Positions 27,951 through 36,873 are shown, numbered from the stretch's first letter. The stretch: DNA of 64,000 nucleotides from Pedobacter arcticus A12 (GCF_000302595.1 NZ_JH947126.1:773223-837222), one strand, 5' to 3'. Notes: generated from the letters alone by a model not told the origin. Numbers and translations: made by a program.

Positions 27951-29876
27951 TTAGTTACTTTTAAAACCTGAGGCTGGCAAACCTTCCTGATTGTATAAAT
28001 TGGCACCTTCTGGATCATCTGCCCAAGCGTAACGGACAGCTTGTGGATTTTTAATTGACGGATTCCAAACCACAACTTGTTCGCTCACTATGCTAGCCTG
28101 TGCGGGTACAAAGTTTTTCCCATCAGCAGATATGCTAAACTGGTTAAGTTGATTTCCTAAGTTTTTTAATCCCGTACCTATGTGGTCAAAAGAAACATAA
28201 ACTTTATCGCCTACCACCTTCATTGATTTGTAAATAGGCCCAGAAAACACCACGTTTTCATGGTAAGCAAGCTTTTGCGCAGCCAAAGCAAGGCGTTTCC
28301 CTACATCTCGCTTATTAGCCGGATGGATATTGTTTTTCTCGCCAAGATCATGAATAACAACCATGGCGGTGTTAGGAACAGTTAATGTTTTTAGCTGTGC
28401 TTCCCGCAACAGCGCAAAATTGCTAATCTCGGGTTTCGCGTTTGGTGGTAAATAATTTGCCAGCTGAACATACAAAAACGGAAGTTTTTCTTGTTGCCAG
28501 TCTTTCCGCCACAATTTAATTAAAGAAGTAAAAATCTCTTGATACTCGTAAGCCCTTGCAACGTTACTTTCGCCTTGGTACCACACAAAACCCTTAATAT
28601 TATAGTTAGCAACAGGTTTAATCATGCTATAATAAAATGCCGTTGGCGTACGGAACGATAAACCATTGCCATCCGCCAAGTACGTTTTTTGAATACCAAA
28701 TCTAAATTGCCAAGGCTTATTTAAGGCTATTGAATCGTCTTTAAATTTTAATTGATAAATATTTTTTGGATGAAAACTGAAGCCGTTGGCATTACTCATG
28801 AGCCTAATGGTAATCGTGTTTTTTCCGGATTTTAAAATGCCGGCGTTAACTACATAATCACGATCGCTATAGCTACTGTTGATGCCACCAACCTTTTGAC
28901 CATTAATGTAAGTTTCATCTAAGGTGGACATGGTTCCTAATATTAAATTTGCAGATTTCCCCGCCAATGAAGCTGGTATTTCTACCTCGGTTTTAAACCA
29001 CATTACACCGTACTTTAATCCTAAAAACTGCTTGATGAACTGATCTAAGCCGGTCATCTCTTTCCATTGTGCATCTTTAGCATAAGGCGTTTTTGCCCAG
29101 TTTTCACGGATGCCTAAATCATCTTCTTCGGCAGATTTATGCCAGGCGATAGTTTTTAGGTGGTGATCCGTTAATACCCGAGATACTTCGGCAGTGTCTT
29201 TTAAAGGATCGGAAACCTTTCTATAATCAGGAAAACTGGTTAAAGACTCGCTATCTACCCAAGACTGTATGGGTGTTCCACCTACGCTTGAATGGATAAT
29301 CCCGATTGGAATTTTGTACTTCTCATATAAATCTTTGGCAAAAAAATATGCAACAGCAGAAAAATTCAGAACAGTCTCTGGATTTGCGCTAATCCAACCT
29401 TTCTCTGTTGTAACGTCCTCTAGTGGATTAAAAGCCATATTTCTTTGCACTGTAAACTGCCTAATCATAGGATTTCTGCTGTTTTCAATAACATCGGGAT
29501 AATTGGCTTTAATGTTTGGCCTACTCATTAAAGCTTCCATGTTTGACTGCCCAGAGCATAACCAAACATCTCCAACCCATACATCATCTAGCTCAATATT
29601 ATTAATCAACATTTTAAACGGACCGCCAGCTTGTTGAGGTTTAATTGTTAACAACCACTTACCATCTGCTTGGGTTTTAGTTTTGTAGATTTTGTGCTTA
29701 AAACTTACAGCAATTGCTTCGCCTGGCTTTGCCCAGCCCCAAATTTTAATGTTTTGATCGCGTTGCAGTACCATTCCACTGCTTACCAGTTTTGGAAGTT
29801 TAACTTCCGCTTGGGCAACCAGCGTAAATAGCATGGTAATTAATAAACAGTACATTAATCGTTTTAGAAGAAGCAT
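27951..29876 (-). CDS. Sialate O-acetylesterase-like (SASA family) carbohydrate esterase
   Basis: This 641-residue exported SGNH-type esterase has a signal peptide ending near VAQAE. The nucleophile Ser is in WLCSGQSNMEALM, the Asn/Gly block is in GFVWYQGESNVARAYEYQ, and an inserted beta-sandwich lies near residues 270-400. A C-terminal Asp-His dyad candidate is in DLGEKNNIHPANKRDVG. Such proteins remove O-acetyl groups from sialic acid, xylan or xyloglucan side chains. Pairing with the GH52-like xylosidase argues for an acetylated xylose-containing glycan rather than sialic acid. Confidence 0.87.
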   Translation of the reverse strand: MLLLKRLMYCLLITMLFTLVAQAEVKLPKLVSSGMVLQRDQNIKIWGWAKPGEAIAVSFKHKIYKTKTQADGKWLLTIKPQQAGGPFKMLINNIELDDVWVGDVWLCSGQSNMEALMSRPNIKANYPDVIENSRNPMIRQFTVQRNMAFNPLEDVTTEKGWISANPETVLNFSAVAYFFAKDLYEKYKIPIGIIHSSVGGTPIQSWVDSESLTSFPDYRKVSDPLKDTAEVSRVLTDHHLKTIAWHKSAEEDDLGIRENWAKTPYAKDAQWKEMTGLDQFIKQFLGLKYGVMWFKTEVEIPASLAGKSANLILGTMSTLDETYINGQKVGGINSSYSDRDYVVNAGILKSGKNTITIRLMSNANGFSFHPKNIYQLKFKDDSIALNKPWQFRFGIQKTYLADGNGLSFRTPTAFYYSMIKPVANYNIKGFVWYQGESNVARAYEYQEIFTSLIKLWRKDWQQEKLPFLYVQLANYLPPNAKPEISNFALLREAQLKTLTVPNTAMVVIHDLGEKNNIHPANKRDVGKRLALAAQKLAYHENVVFSGPIYKSMKVVGDKVYVSFDHIGTGLKNLGNQLNQFSISADGKNFVPAQASIVSEQVVVWNPSIKNPQAVRYAWADDPEGANLYNQEGLPASGFKSN

Positions 29877-30090
29877 TGTTTTCGAGAATTATAATTGGTT
29901 TTTAATCAGTTTATGAATTACAATAATAAGCTATTATTTACAATAATTTAAATAAATACCCCCATCGTCTGCGTACACGAATCAACATGTTGATTAAAAC
30001 GTTTAGGAGTGCCTTTTTCAATTAGGAAGTGCTAATTTCTTTTTTTGATGTGAAAGTAAAAGCCGATTTAAAAAATCGCTAACAATAAAA

Positions 30091-30119
30091 AGCCCGATAG
30101 AAAAAAATTCTATCGGGCT
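30091..30119 (-). terminator. Intrinsic terminator after the HlyD-type adaptor gene
   Basis: A 12 bp perfect stem (AGCCCGATAGAA / TTCTATCGGGCT) with a 5 nt loop lies 20 nt beyond the adaptor stop. On the minus strand it is followed by TTTTTATTG. It ends the TolC-adaptor transcript before the acetylesterase promoter region. Confidence 0.85.
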
Positions 30120-30139
30120 AAACTCTCTTATAAAGAATT

Positions 30140-31477
30140 CTATTTCTTATCGCCCATAAAAAGCTTGCTCTTCTCTACAACTTCCACATCCATTTTATCT
30201 TTTAAATCTTTAGAAATAGCCGCATAAGGTGCGCTTACCACCTGTTGTCCAACTTTTAATCCCGACAAAATCAAAATATTCTGGTCGTCCTGAATTCCAG
30301 TTTTAACCTCTACCTGCTTGGTTTTACCGTTCTCCACTACAAAAACGTACTCCTTAGCCTTTGATTTTCCTTTTTTAGTATTCTCAGATTCGTCTTTAGG
30401 TTTATCAACGTTGTTTTCTTCCGGCTTTTCTTCTTCGCGTACCGTTACAGATTGAATTGGCACCACAATACCCATTGTTTTTTCTGTTTGGATATCAACC
30501 GTAGCAGATAAACCTGGTTTAAACGGAGAGTTAGTTTGCCCCTTGTTACTCAATTTACTGTACGACTCAGCTAAAATCCGAACCTTCACCCTAAAATTTG
30601 TAACCTCGTCTGTTCCGGTACCCACCACATTCGCCGAACTCGCAATCTCCGTTACAATGCCTTTAAACTTCTTATCCAAAAATGCGTCAACCTCAATTAG
30701 TGCGGTATCACCCAAACTTACACGGTTAATATCGTTCTCATTTACATCCACATTAACTTCCATACTGTTTAGGTTGGCAATGGTCATAATTTCGGTACCG
30801 CTCATTTGCGCTGTACCAACCACACGTTCGCCTTTTTCTACCAAAAGTTTAGATACTACACCATCAACTGGCGCATATATATTGGTACGGGCCAAATTAT
30901 CACCAGCTTCTTTCACGGCCGCTCCAGATTGCTCTAAACCAAACTTTGCGCCTACTACGCTTTGCTTTGCAGACTCTAAACTCGCTTTCGCTGATAAGTA
31001 TTCGGCCCTTGCTGCATCAAATTCAGATGCCGAAACAACCTTGTCTTTATAAAGCTTTTCTGTTCTACGATATTTGGCTTCAATGTTTTTAAAACTAGCT
31101 TCCGACTGTATCAACTGTTGTTGGCTACCCGCTACAGAGGCTTTTTGCGCATTGTAAGATGCTACACTACGCTCGTAACCCGAAACCAAGATATCTGGTT
31201 TTATTTTACAAAGCAATTGCCCTTTTTTAACCAGATCACCTTCTTTAACATTCAGCTCCACAATTTCTCCCGATACTTCTGGGCTCAGCTTTACTTCAAC
31301 CTCTGGCTGTATTTTACCACTGGCAGAAACCGTTTCTACGATATTCTTTTTTTCGACTTTAGTTACCGCAACCTGTGTGGTTTTGCCTTTACCAATCCAG
31401 CCCATTTTATTTGCCACTACTACAATCACAACCAAAACAGCGGCTATAATCAGTACGTTTCTAAGTGTCTTATTCAT
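30140..31477 (-). CDS. Efflux periplasmic adaptor subunit (HlyD/MacA-like)
   Basis: This 445-residue membrane-fusion protein has one N-terminal transmembrane helix (VLIIAAVLVVIVVVANKMGW). A lipoyl/barrel-sandwich half follows (SGKIQPEVEVKLSPEVSG, VKEGDLVKKGQLLCKI), then a long coiled-coil hairpin (about 85-190), the second half (NIYAPVDGVVSKLLVEKGERV) and a beta-barrel. A charged low-complexity insertion (EEEKPEENNVDKPKDESE) lies near residue 350. It joins an inner-membrane pump to the TolC protein encoded 24 nt upstream. No ABC or RND pump gene follows; the transcript ends at a terminator. Confidence 0.92.
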   Translation of the reverse strand: MNKTLRNVLIIAAVLVVIVVVANKMGWIGKGKTTQVAVTKVEKKNIVETVSASGKIQPEVEVKLSPEVSGEIVELNVKEGDLVKKGQLLCKIKPDILVSGYERSVASYNAQKASVAGSQQQLIQSEASFKNIEAKYRRTEKLYKDKVVSASEFDAARAEYLSAKASLESAKQSVVGAKFGLEQSGAAVKEAGDNLARTNIYAPVDGVVSKLLVEKGERVVGTAQMSGTEIMTIANLNSMEVNVDVNENDINRVSLGDTALIEVDAFLDKKFKGIVTEIASSANVVGTGTDEVTNFRVKVRILAESYSKLSNKGQTNSPFKPGLSATVDIQTEKTMGIVVPIQSVTVREEEKPEENNVDKPKDESENTKKGKSKAKEYVFVVENGKTKQVEVKTGIQDDQNILILSGLKVGQQVVSAPYAAISKDLKDKMDVEVVEKSKLFMGDKK

Positions 31478-31501
31478 ATTCTTGTATTCTTAATTTTTAG
31501 C

Positions 31502-32878
31502 TTATAAGGTTAAAGGGTTGCCCAAATAAAAGTCTATCACTTTTTTTCGGAAGATAACATTGTATTTTGCCTGTATAAAATCAAACTCGGCTTTGTTGTA
31601 ATTTGTTTGCGAGGTATTGAGCTCAATTACGTTTGCTAAACCCACATCATAACGCTGTTTAATGGCGTTGAATGCATCTTTCGATGAGTTAAATGCACTC
31701 TGTGTGGCGCTATAACTTTTTATAGCAGATTTTAAATCCTGCACCGCTTGATTAACAACTTTGTTGAGGTTGTTTTTCACCAACTGCTCGCTTGCTTTTG
31801 CATTTTCGAAACGGATTTTAGCTATATTATAACTAGAGCGAGAGCGGTAATTATTAAAAATTGGAATCGATAAGTTGAAACCCAAAGCTTGTCCAAAATT
31901 TCGGTTCAGCTGTTCGCTAAACGGAATTTTAGTACTGATCACTTGACCGCCAGTTCCAATAGCCCGATCATAAGCATTACTCGAATAGCTGTTGTAAAGC
32001 TGACCGCCAAAGCTTAGCGTAGGATACAAACCACCTTTTGCAATTTTAACACCAAATTCAGAAGCCTTGGTACTATATTCCGCAGCCTTAATATCGGGAT
32101 AATTGGTCACGGCTTTGCTGTAAACCTCATAACCGCTGTACTTACTTTCCATGGTTTCTAAATTTTCAATTACCGGCACTTGTAACGTAATGTTACGCTC
32201 AGGATCCATTTCCATCAATTGCTTTAGGTTAAGCATAGAAAGTTCAAAGGCATTTTGCGCATTGGTTAAACTTAGCTCATTATTGGCAACTTGAGCCTGA
32301 GCTTGGGAAAGATCTGCTTGGGTGTTATTACCAACCTTAAAATTCTTTTGCGCCACACCCAACTGTTGCTGAGACAGCGATAATTGTTGCTCGCTGGCTT
32401 TAGTTAAATCCTGATTGTTTAAGATCTGTAAATAGGTATTCACCACAGAAAGCGAAAGGTCGTTTTTCACTTTCTCTACATTGCTTTGATCAGATGCCAA
32501 CAATGCTTTGTTCTGTAAAATTTGATTTTGCAGTCGAAAACCGCTGAATAAATTGATGTCTGTGGATAAATTCCCGCTAGCGGTATTGCTACTTTCGCTA
32601 GTTATTCCTCCAGAGGTTTGATCAAAATACAAACCGAAACGCTTGTTTGCAGAAAACGAGCTGTTTAAACTTGGATAGAGCTCAAATTTAGATTGCTTTA
32701 AATTTTCATCGGTAATGGCAGACTGAAACTGCGCTTGCTTAATCTGCAGGTTGTTCTGCAAGGCAATATCCACCGCCTGCTTTAGCGTGACAGTCTCACC
32801 GCCTTGTGCAAAAACGTTTGTGGCAACAGAAATAGCCAACAGTACAAACAGTGGCAATTTTAATTTACTGTATTTCAT
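31502..32878 (-). CDS. TolC-family outer-membrane efflux protein
   Basis: This 458-residue outer-membrane channel protein has a signal peptide (LAISVATNVFAQG) and two OEP repeats rich in helical heptads (LKQAVDIALQNNLQIKQAQ; QLGVAQKNFKVGNNTQADLSQAQAQVAN; the second at KAVTNYPDIKAAE and RYDVGLANVIELNTSQTNYNKAEFD). It forms the exit duct of a tripartite efflux or secretion system with the adaptor gene just downstream. The pump component must be encoded elsewhere. Confidence 0.93.
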   Translation of the reverse strand: MKYSKLKLPLFVLLAISVATNVFAQGGETVTLKQAVDIALQNNLQIKQAQFQSAITDENLKQSKFELYPSLNSSFSANKRFGLYFDQTSGGITSESSNTASGNLSTDINLFSGFRLQNQILQNKALLASDQSNVEKVKNDLSLSVVNTYLQILNNQDLTKASEQQLSLSQQQLGVAQKNFKVGNNTQADLSQAQAQVANNELSLTNAQNAFELSMLNLKQLMEMDPERNITLQVPVIENLETMESKYSGYEVYSKAVTNYPDIKAAEYSTKASEFGVKIAKGGLYPTLSFGGQLYNSYSSNAYDRAIGTGGQVISTKIPFSEQLNRNFGQALGFNLSIPIFNNYRSRSSYNIAKIRFENAKASEQLVKNNLNKVVNQAVQDLKSAIKSYSATQSAFNSSKDAFNAIKQRYDVGLANVIELNTSQTNYNKAEFDFIQAKYNVIFRKKVIDFYLGNPLTL

Positions 32879-33090
32879 TTGGTTAAATTATCTGCAATTC
32901 TAAATTTATAGCTACTTTAGTTGGGAAGAGCATGTTTAAAATTCATCTAATAATTTGTTTATGATTCTTTTTGGCTACAACTGCGTTAAATTCTTCAAGA
33001 TAGCTTCCGGCTATCTCTCCAAAATTTGCCTTGTTTCACTCAAAAATAACCTCTAAACAATTTTAAAATATAAATTTAAACAGGCTCTTA

Positions 33091-33873
33091 ATGTTCTTTT
33101 TAACAAAAACCCCTTACTTACTCAAAAAGTTTTACCCCAAACAGCTTATCTGGAACAAAAGCAGAGCCGAAAAGGTAATTTATTTAACGTTTGACGACGG
33201 CCCCATCCCTATTGTTACACCTTGGGTAATAAAAACCCTAAAAAACTTTAATGCCAAAGCTACCTTTTTTTGCATTGGCGATAACATTACAAAACATCCC
33301 GAAATTTTTGAACAGCTTAAAGCCGATGGACATACCATTGGCAACCATACTTTTAACCACTTAAAAGGTTGGAAAACCGATGATGAAACGTATTTGGCAA
33401 ACTTTTTAAAATGCCAGGAACTAACGCAGACAAATTTATTTCGCCCACCTTACGGGAGGATTAAGAAATCGCAGATTGAGAAAATTTTGAATAATGGGTA
33501 TCAAGTAGCTAGTATCGAGTATCAAGATGATTTGAAGGGTCAAGAATCAAGTATCAAGTATCAAGATGATTTGCAGATTCAAGAATCAAGTATCAAGTAT
33601 CAAGATGATTTGCAGAGCCCTTACACCTTAAACCCTAAGCCTCAGACCTCTATAAAGCCTCACATCTCCATCATCATGTGGGATGTTTTAAGTGGTGATT
33701 TCGACCCGAGTTTAAAGCCTGAGAAATGTTTACGGAACGTTTTAAACTACACAGAAAATGGATCTGTAGTTGTTTTTCATGATAGTTTGAAGGCTTGGGA
33801 TAGGTTGGAGTTTGTTTTGCCTAAAGTGTTGGAGGTTTGGAGGGATGAGGGATTTGAGTTTGGGGTATTATAG
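33091..33873 (+). CDS. Polysaccharide deacetylase (CE4/NodB) with an internal tandem repeat
   Basis: This 260-residue protein has all NodB motifs: TFDDGP with Asp35-Asp36, HTFNH with His86 and His90, RPPYGR, the MWDVLSGDFDP block and VVFHDS. It should remove N- or O-acetyl groups from peptidoglycan or another polysaccharide. Between the RPPYG and MWD motifs (about residues 141-175) lies a 13-residue unit repeated 2.7 times, encoded by a 39 bp DNA repeat that keeps the frame. The site corresponds to a surface loop, so activity may be retained. The gene stands alone between the TolC promoter and the BtrH-like gene. Confidence 0.88.
   Translation: MFFLTKTPYLLKKFYPKQLIWNKSRAEKVIYLTFDDGPIPIVTPWVIKTLKNFNAKATFFCIGDNITKHPEIFEQLKADGHTIGNHTFNHLKGWKTDDETYLANFLKCQELTQTNLFRPPYGRIKKSQIEKILNNGYQVASIEYQDDLKGQESSIKYQDDLQIQESSIKYQDDLQSPYTLNPKPQTSIKPHISIIMWDVLSGDFDPSLKPEKCLRNVLNYTENGSVVVFHDSLKAWDRLEFVLPKVLEVWRDEGFEFGVL
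33511..33616 (+). repeat. 39 bp tandem repeat inside the deacetylase gene
   Basis: About 2.7 copies of a 39 bp unit built from AGTATCAAGTATCAAGATGA and TTTGCAGATTCAAGAATCA. The multiple of three keeps the frame. The sub-motif ATCAAGTATCAAGA is itself repetitive, which favours slipped-strand expansion. Confidence 0.9.
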
Positions 33874-34030
33874 CTATTTTCCCGAGTGGTTAGTTAAATT
33901 AATTTTCTAAATTGGAAAATTATCACTGTTAACAAATTGTACATATACAATCAACGGCTGTTGTGTTTGTGCAATTGAATTGCAGATATATGTAAGTTAG
34001 CGGTCCGCTAAAATAACATCACAGTAGACA

Positions 34031-35011
34031 ATGAAAATAGAGAAAATTAAACCATTTGACGGACAACATTGCGAAACAACTGCGACAGGAACTTTGTTGC
34101 GACAACTTGACATTGAACTTTCTGAACCAATGCTTTTTGGTTTGGGCGAAGGTCTTGGATTTATATTTTGGAATATGAAATCAATGAATTTTCCTTTCAT
34201 TGGTGGACGAGTAAAACCAGATGTTTTAACTGAAAATATTGCAAGAAATCTAAATCTTGAATTTACAGTAAAAGAAACAGCTTCAACTCAAAAAGCTTGG
34301 GACAATGTAAAGAAACTTATTGACAGCGGTCAAGCAGTCGGCTTAAAATTAGACTGTTTTTATTTACAATATTTTTCAAGACCTTTTCATTTTGCAGGAC
34401 ATTATACAGCACTTTACGGCTATGACAACGAAAATGCTTTTTTGGTGGACACAAAACAACAAGGTGGACAAGTACAAACAAGTTTGAAAAGTTTGGCTTT
34501 GGCAAGAGCAGAAAAAGGTCCGATGTCATCAAAAAATTTGTATTATACATTGAGTAAAACAAACAAAATGTTTGACTTGAAAACTGCAATTATTTCAGCA
34601 ATTAGAAATAATGCAACTGAATATATTAATCCACCAATTACAAATATTGGGTACAAAGGAGTTTTAAAAACAAGCACCGAAATAGTTAAATGGTTCAAAA
34701 CAAGTAACGACATTGAAAATGAGTTCAAGACATCTGCAATGCTTATGGAAAAAGCAGGAACAGGTGGAGCATTATTTAGAAACTTGTACCGAGACTTTTT
34801 AATAGAAAGCTACGACTTGCTTAAACTTGACAAACTAAAAACAGGACACGAAGCATTTGTAGAAATTGCAGCACTTTGGACTTCGGTTTCTCAACTATTT
34901 GAGAAAGTAAGCCAAACGAAAGACTTTAAATTTATTCAACAAGCATCAGATATTTTAAAAACAATATCAGACAAAGAAAAAAAGACAATGGAAATATTGG
35001 CGACAATATAG
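34031..35011 (+). CDS. BtrH N-terminal domain / DUF4872 protein
   Basis: This 326-residue soluble protein resembles proteins with a BtrH_N domain followed by DUF4872. The N-terminal half has a cysteine-protease-like layout: FDGQHCETTATGTLL with Cys15, GEGLGFIFW, and a His in AGHYTALYGYDNENAFLVDT. The C-terminal half is helical. BtrH transfers an aminoacyl group from a carrier protein to an aminoglycoside in butirosin synthesis. No carrier protein or synthetase is encoded here, so the role is unknown. It is a single-gene unit with a glutamine- and lysine-rich, AT-rich composition, next to a REP/transposase area, which suggests acquisition. Confidence 0.75.
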   Translation: MKIEKIKPFDGQHCETTATGTLLRQLDIELSEPMLFGLGEGLGFIFWNMKSMNFPFIGGRVKPDVLTENIARNLNLEFTVKETASTQKAWDNVKKLIDSGQAVGLKLDCFYLQYFSRPFHFAGHYTALYGYDNENAFLVDTKQQGGQVQTSLKSLALARAEKGPMSSKNLYYTLSKTNKMFDLKTAIISAIRNNATEYINPPITNIGYKGVLKTSTEIVKWFKTSNDIENEFKTSAMLMEKAGTGGALFRNLYRDFLIESYDLLKLDKLKTGHEAFVEIAALWTSVSQLFEKVSQTKDFKFIQQASDILKTISDKEKKTMEILATI

Positions 35012-35072
35012 CCGAACTACTAACAGGGGTTTTGCAAAAAAGCGGGTTTAGTGCCAAATTGAACATCCAGCT

Positions 35073-35130
35073 GTTCGACATGTTCCGCAGGGCATGTCGA
35101 ACTCATAAATAATGTGGATTTGCAATCCAC
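35073..35130. repeat. REP-like element at the 3' end of the transposase gene
   Basis: Two adjacent perfect hairpins are present: GTTCGACATG / CATGTCGAAC with a 10 nt loop (35073-35102), and GTGGATT-TGC-AATCCAC (35114-35130). The same two hairpins occur in opposite order and orientation in the array at 35709-36417. The element ends 4 nt from the transposase stop codon, so the gene is bracketed by inverted copies. Confidence 0.8.
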
Positions 35131-35134
35131 CACG

Positions 35135-35664
35135 CTAAGCAAATCTACTCAACTCCAACAAGCCCTCCCTCACACCATAAACTGTTCCACAGCTACTATA
35201 TAAATATTCCTCCTCTTTCTCCACCAAGCCTGCTCGAACCGGATTAAAATGAATATAATCTTGCTTGACATTAAAAAAATCTAGTTCTCTAATTTCTTCG
35301 GCATAATAACCTTCCTGCCAAAACAAAACAGATTCATCTTTCTTCAGAAGCCATAACAGCCAATTTTTTCTGCTCTCCTTTTCGTTGTTTTTAATCGCTA
35401 CGGTAATTTGAGAAGCGGTGAACTTTTTAAAATCTCTGATAATATCACTGAGATTATCTTTTTTAGTGCTGATGATTAAGTGGATATGATTCGTCATTAC
35501 TACCCACGAAAATATTTCCAGTCCTTTATTTTGCTGACAATACCTCAAACTTTCTAGCAGAATATCAATATAGCTTTTCGAGTAAAAACATCTACCCATT
35601 GGTTTATTGTACAGGTAATAAAATAAACTCCTTTCTGGTCGTAAATTCTATAAGTTAAAGCCAT
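35135..35664 (-). pseudogene. REP-associated tyrosine transposase (RAYT, Y1/IS200-like), frameshifted
   Basis: The intact-looking C-terminal frame (35135-35599) holds the HUH motif in MTNHIHLIIST and the tyrosine region KQDYIHFNPVRAGLV. The normal N-terminus lies in another frame starting at ATG 35664: it reads FITCTINQWVDVFTRK and then runs into a stop. The two frames meet at an AAAA run near 35577-35580 where one base is missing. The total of 530 nt is one short of a multiple of three. RAYTs mobilise REP sequences as single-stranded DNA. Here it is flanked by REP-like elements on both sides. A sequencing error in the short A-run cannot be excluded. Confidence 0.85.
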
Positions 35665-35708
35665 TTATAAATATTGGATTTTTAAGCTTATTCTACAAAT
35701 TAAACAAC

Positions 35709-36417
35709 GGGGATTATAAACCGTTTTCGAGGTTGAGATACCCTGCGGAACATATCAAACAGCAAAAATGGAAATATTTACTTACCTAGAGACGAAAAGG
35801 GGATTACAAATCCCTTTCATCTTTAAGTTCGACATGCCCTGCGGAACATATCAAACAGCAAAAATGGAAATATTTACTTACCTAGAGACGAAAAGGGGAT
35901 TACAAATCCCTTTCATCTTTAAGTTCGACATGCCCTGCGGAACATATCGAACAGCTAAGGGGATTATAAACCGTTTTCGAGGTTGAGATACCCTGCGGAA
36001 CATATCAGACAGCAAAAATGGAAATATTTACTTACCTAGAGACGAAAAGGGGATTACAAATCCCTTTCATCTTTAAGTTCGACATGCCCTGCGGAACATA
36101 TCGAACAGCTAAGGGGATTATAAACCGTTTTCGAGGTTGAGATACCCTGCGGAACATATCAGACAGCAAAAATGGAAATATTTACTTACCTAGAGACGAA
36201 AAGGGGATTACAAATCCCTTTCATCTTTAAGTTCGACATGCCCTGCGGAACATATCGAACAGCTAAGGGGATTATAAACCGTTTTCGAGTTTGAGATGCC
36301 CTGCGGAACATATCAAACAGAAAAATGGAAATATTTACTTACCTAGAGACGAAAAGGGGATTACAAATCCCTTTCATCTTTAAGTTCGACATGCCCTGCG
36401 GAACATCTCGAACAGCT
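35709..36417. repeat. Array of nine REP-like repeats with alternating 96/58 bp spacing
   Basis: The core CCCTGCGGAACAT occurs nine times, at 35741, 35837, 35933, 35991, 36087, 36145, 36241, 36299 and 36394. Spacings are 96, 96, 58, 96, 58, 96, 58 and 95. The 96 bp type carries GGGATT-ACA-AATCCC and GTTCGACATG...CATATCGAAC hairpins; the 58 bp type carries GGGGATTATAAACCGTTTTC. The higher-order unit is about 154 bp. Copies are nearly identical, so expansion is recent. The gene-free stretch from 35665 to 36467 is almost all repeat. ORFs inside it are repetitive and not real. Confidence 0.92.
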
Positions 36418-36467
36418 AAATTATTTGTAGTTAAACTGTCCATATAAATTAAGGCAATTAGCTTCAA

Positions 36468-36830
36468 TCATCTGCTGGAAAGAACTTTTAGTGCTTCTTC
36501 CTTAGAGACCATGAAATTAATATGTTTGGCTTTATTACTTTCATAGACAAACTGATGCAAGCTTTCACTGGTGTATTTAGAGAAGTCGCCAACGATTGCT
36601 AAGCGAACACGATAAGTGGAAAATTTCTGGAGCACTTCTCCTGCAATTCCAGTTTTAAGATCAAAAAAATCGGGCGTAATGTTTTTTTCATAAATTAAAA
36701 TTTCATCAAATCCCTGATAGTATAAATTTCCCAATAAGTCAATTCCATCTTCAGATTTATTGATAATCATGTCATCCGAAATTACTTCTGCAACCTCTAT
36801 ATTATTTATTCTATGAGTTTCAATCTTCAT
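36468..36830 (-). CDS. DUF4180 domain protein
   Basis: This 120-residue protein is recognisable as DUF4180: an N-terminal strand pair (IEVAEVISDDMIINKSEDGIDLLGNL), the central FDEILIYEKNITPDFFDLKTGIAGEVLQKF block, and RLAIVGDFSKYTSESLHQFVYESN. No catalytic function is assigned to the family. It is soluble, without a signal peptide. It begins the minus-strand set of small stand-alone genes after the repeat array, 43 nt downstream of the cupin gene and possibly co-transcribed with it. Confidence 0.85.
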   Translation of the reverse strand: MKIETHRINNIEVAEVISDDMIINKSEDGIDLLGNLYYQGFDEILIYEKNITPDFFDLKTGIAGEVLQKFSTYRVRLAIVGDFSKYTSESLHQFVYESNKAKHINFMVSKEEALKVLSSR

Positions 36831-36873
36831 TTAATTTTTATGTTGTTATAAATCTCTTATAAAGTTCAAGTTC

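Noticed and set aside
27951-29876. Sialic-acid-specific role for the SASA esterase
   Set aside because: No nanA, nanE or sialidase gene is in the window; the pairing with a GH52-like gene fits an acetylated xylose glycan better.
30543-31507. Two antisense ORFs opposite the adaptor gene
   Set aside because: They mirror the coiled-coil codons of the adaptor and have no family resemblance.
35768-35986. 72-codon ORF inside the repeat array
   Set aside because: It is a direct duplicate of the repeat unit translated; the peptide is repetitive and no start or context supports a gene.
35709-36417. Possible CRISPR array
   Set aside because: Spacing alternates 96/58 bp and the DNA between cores is itself repeated, so there are no unique spacers; no cas genes lie nearby.
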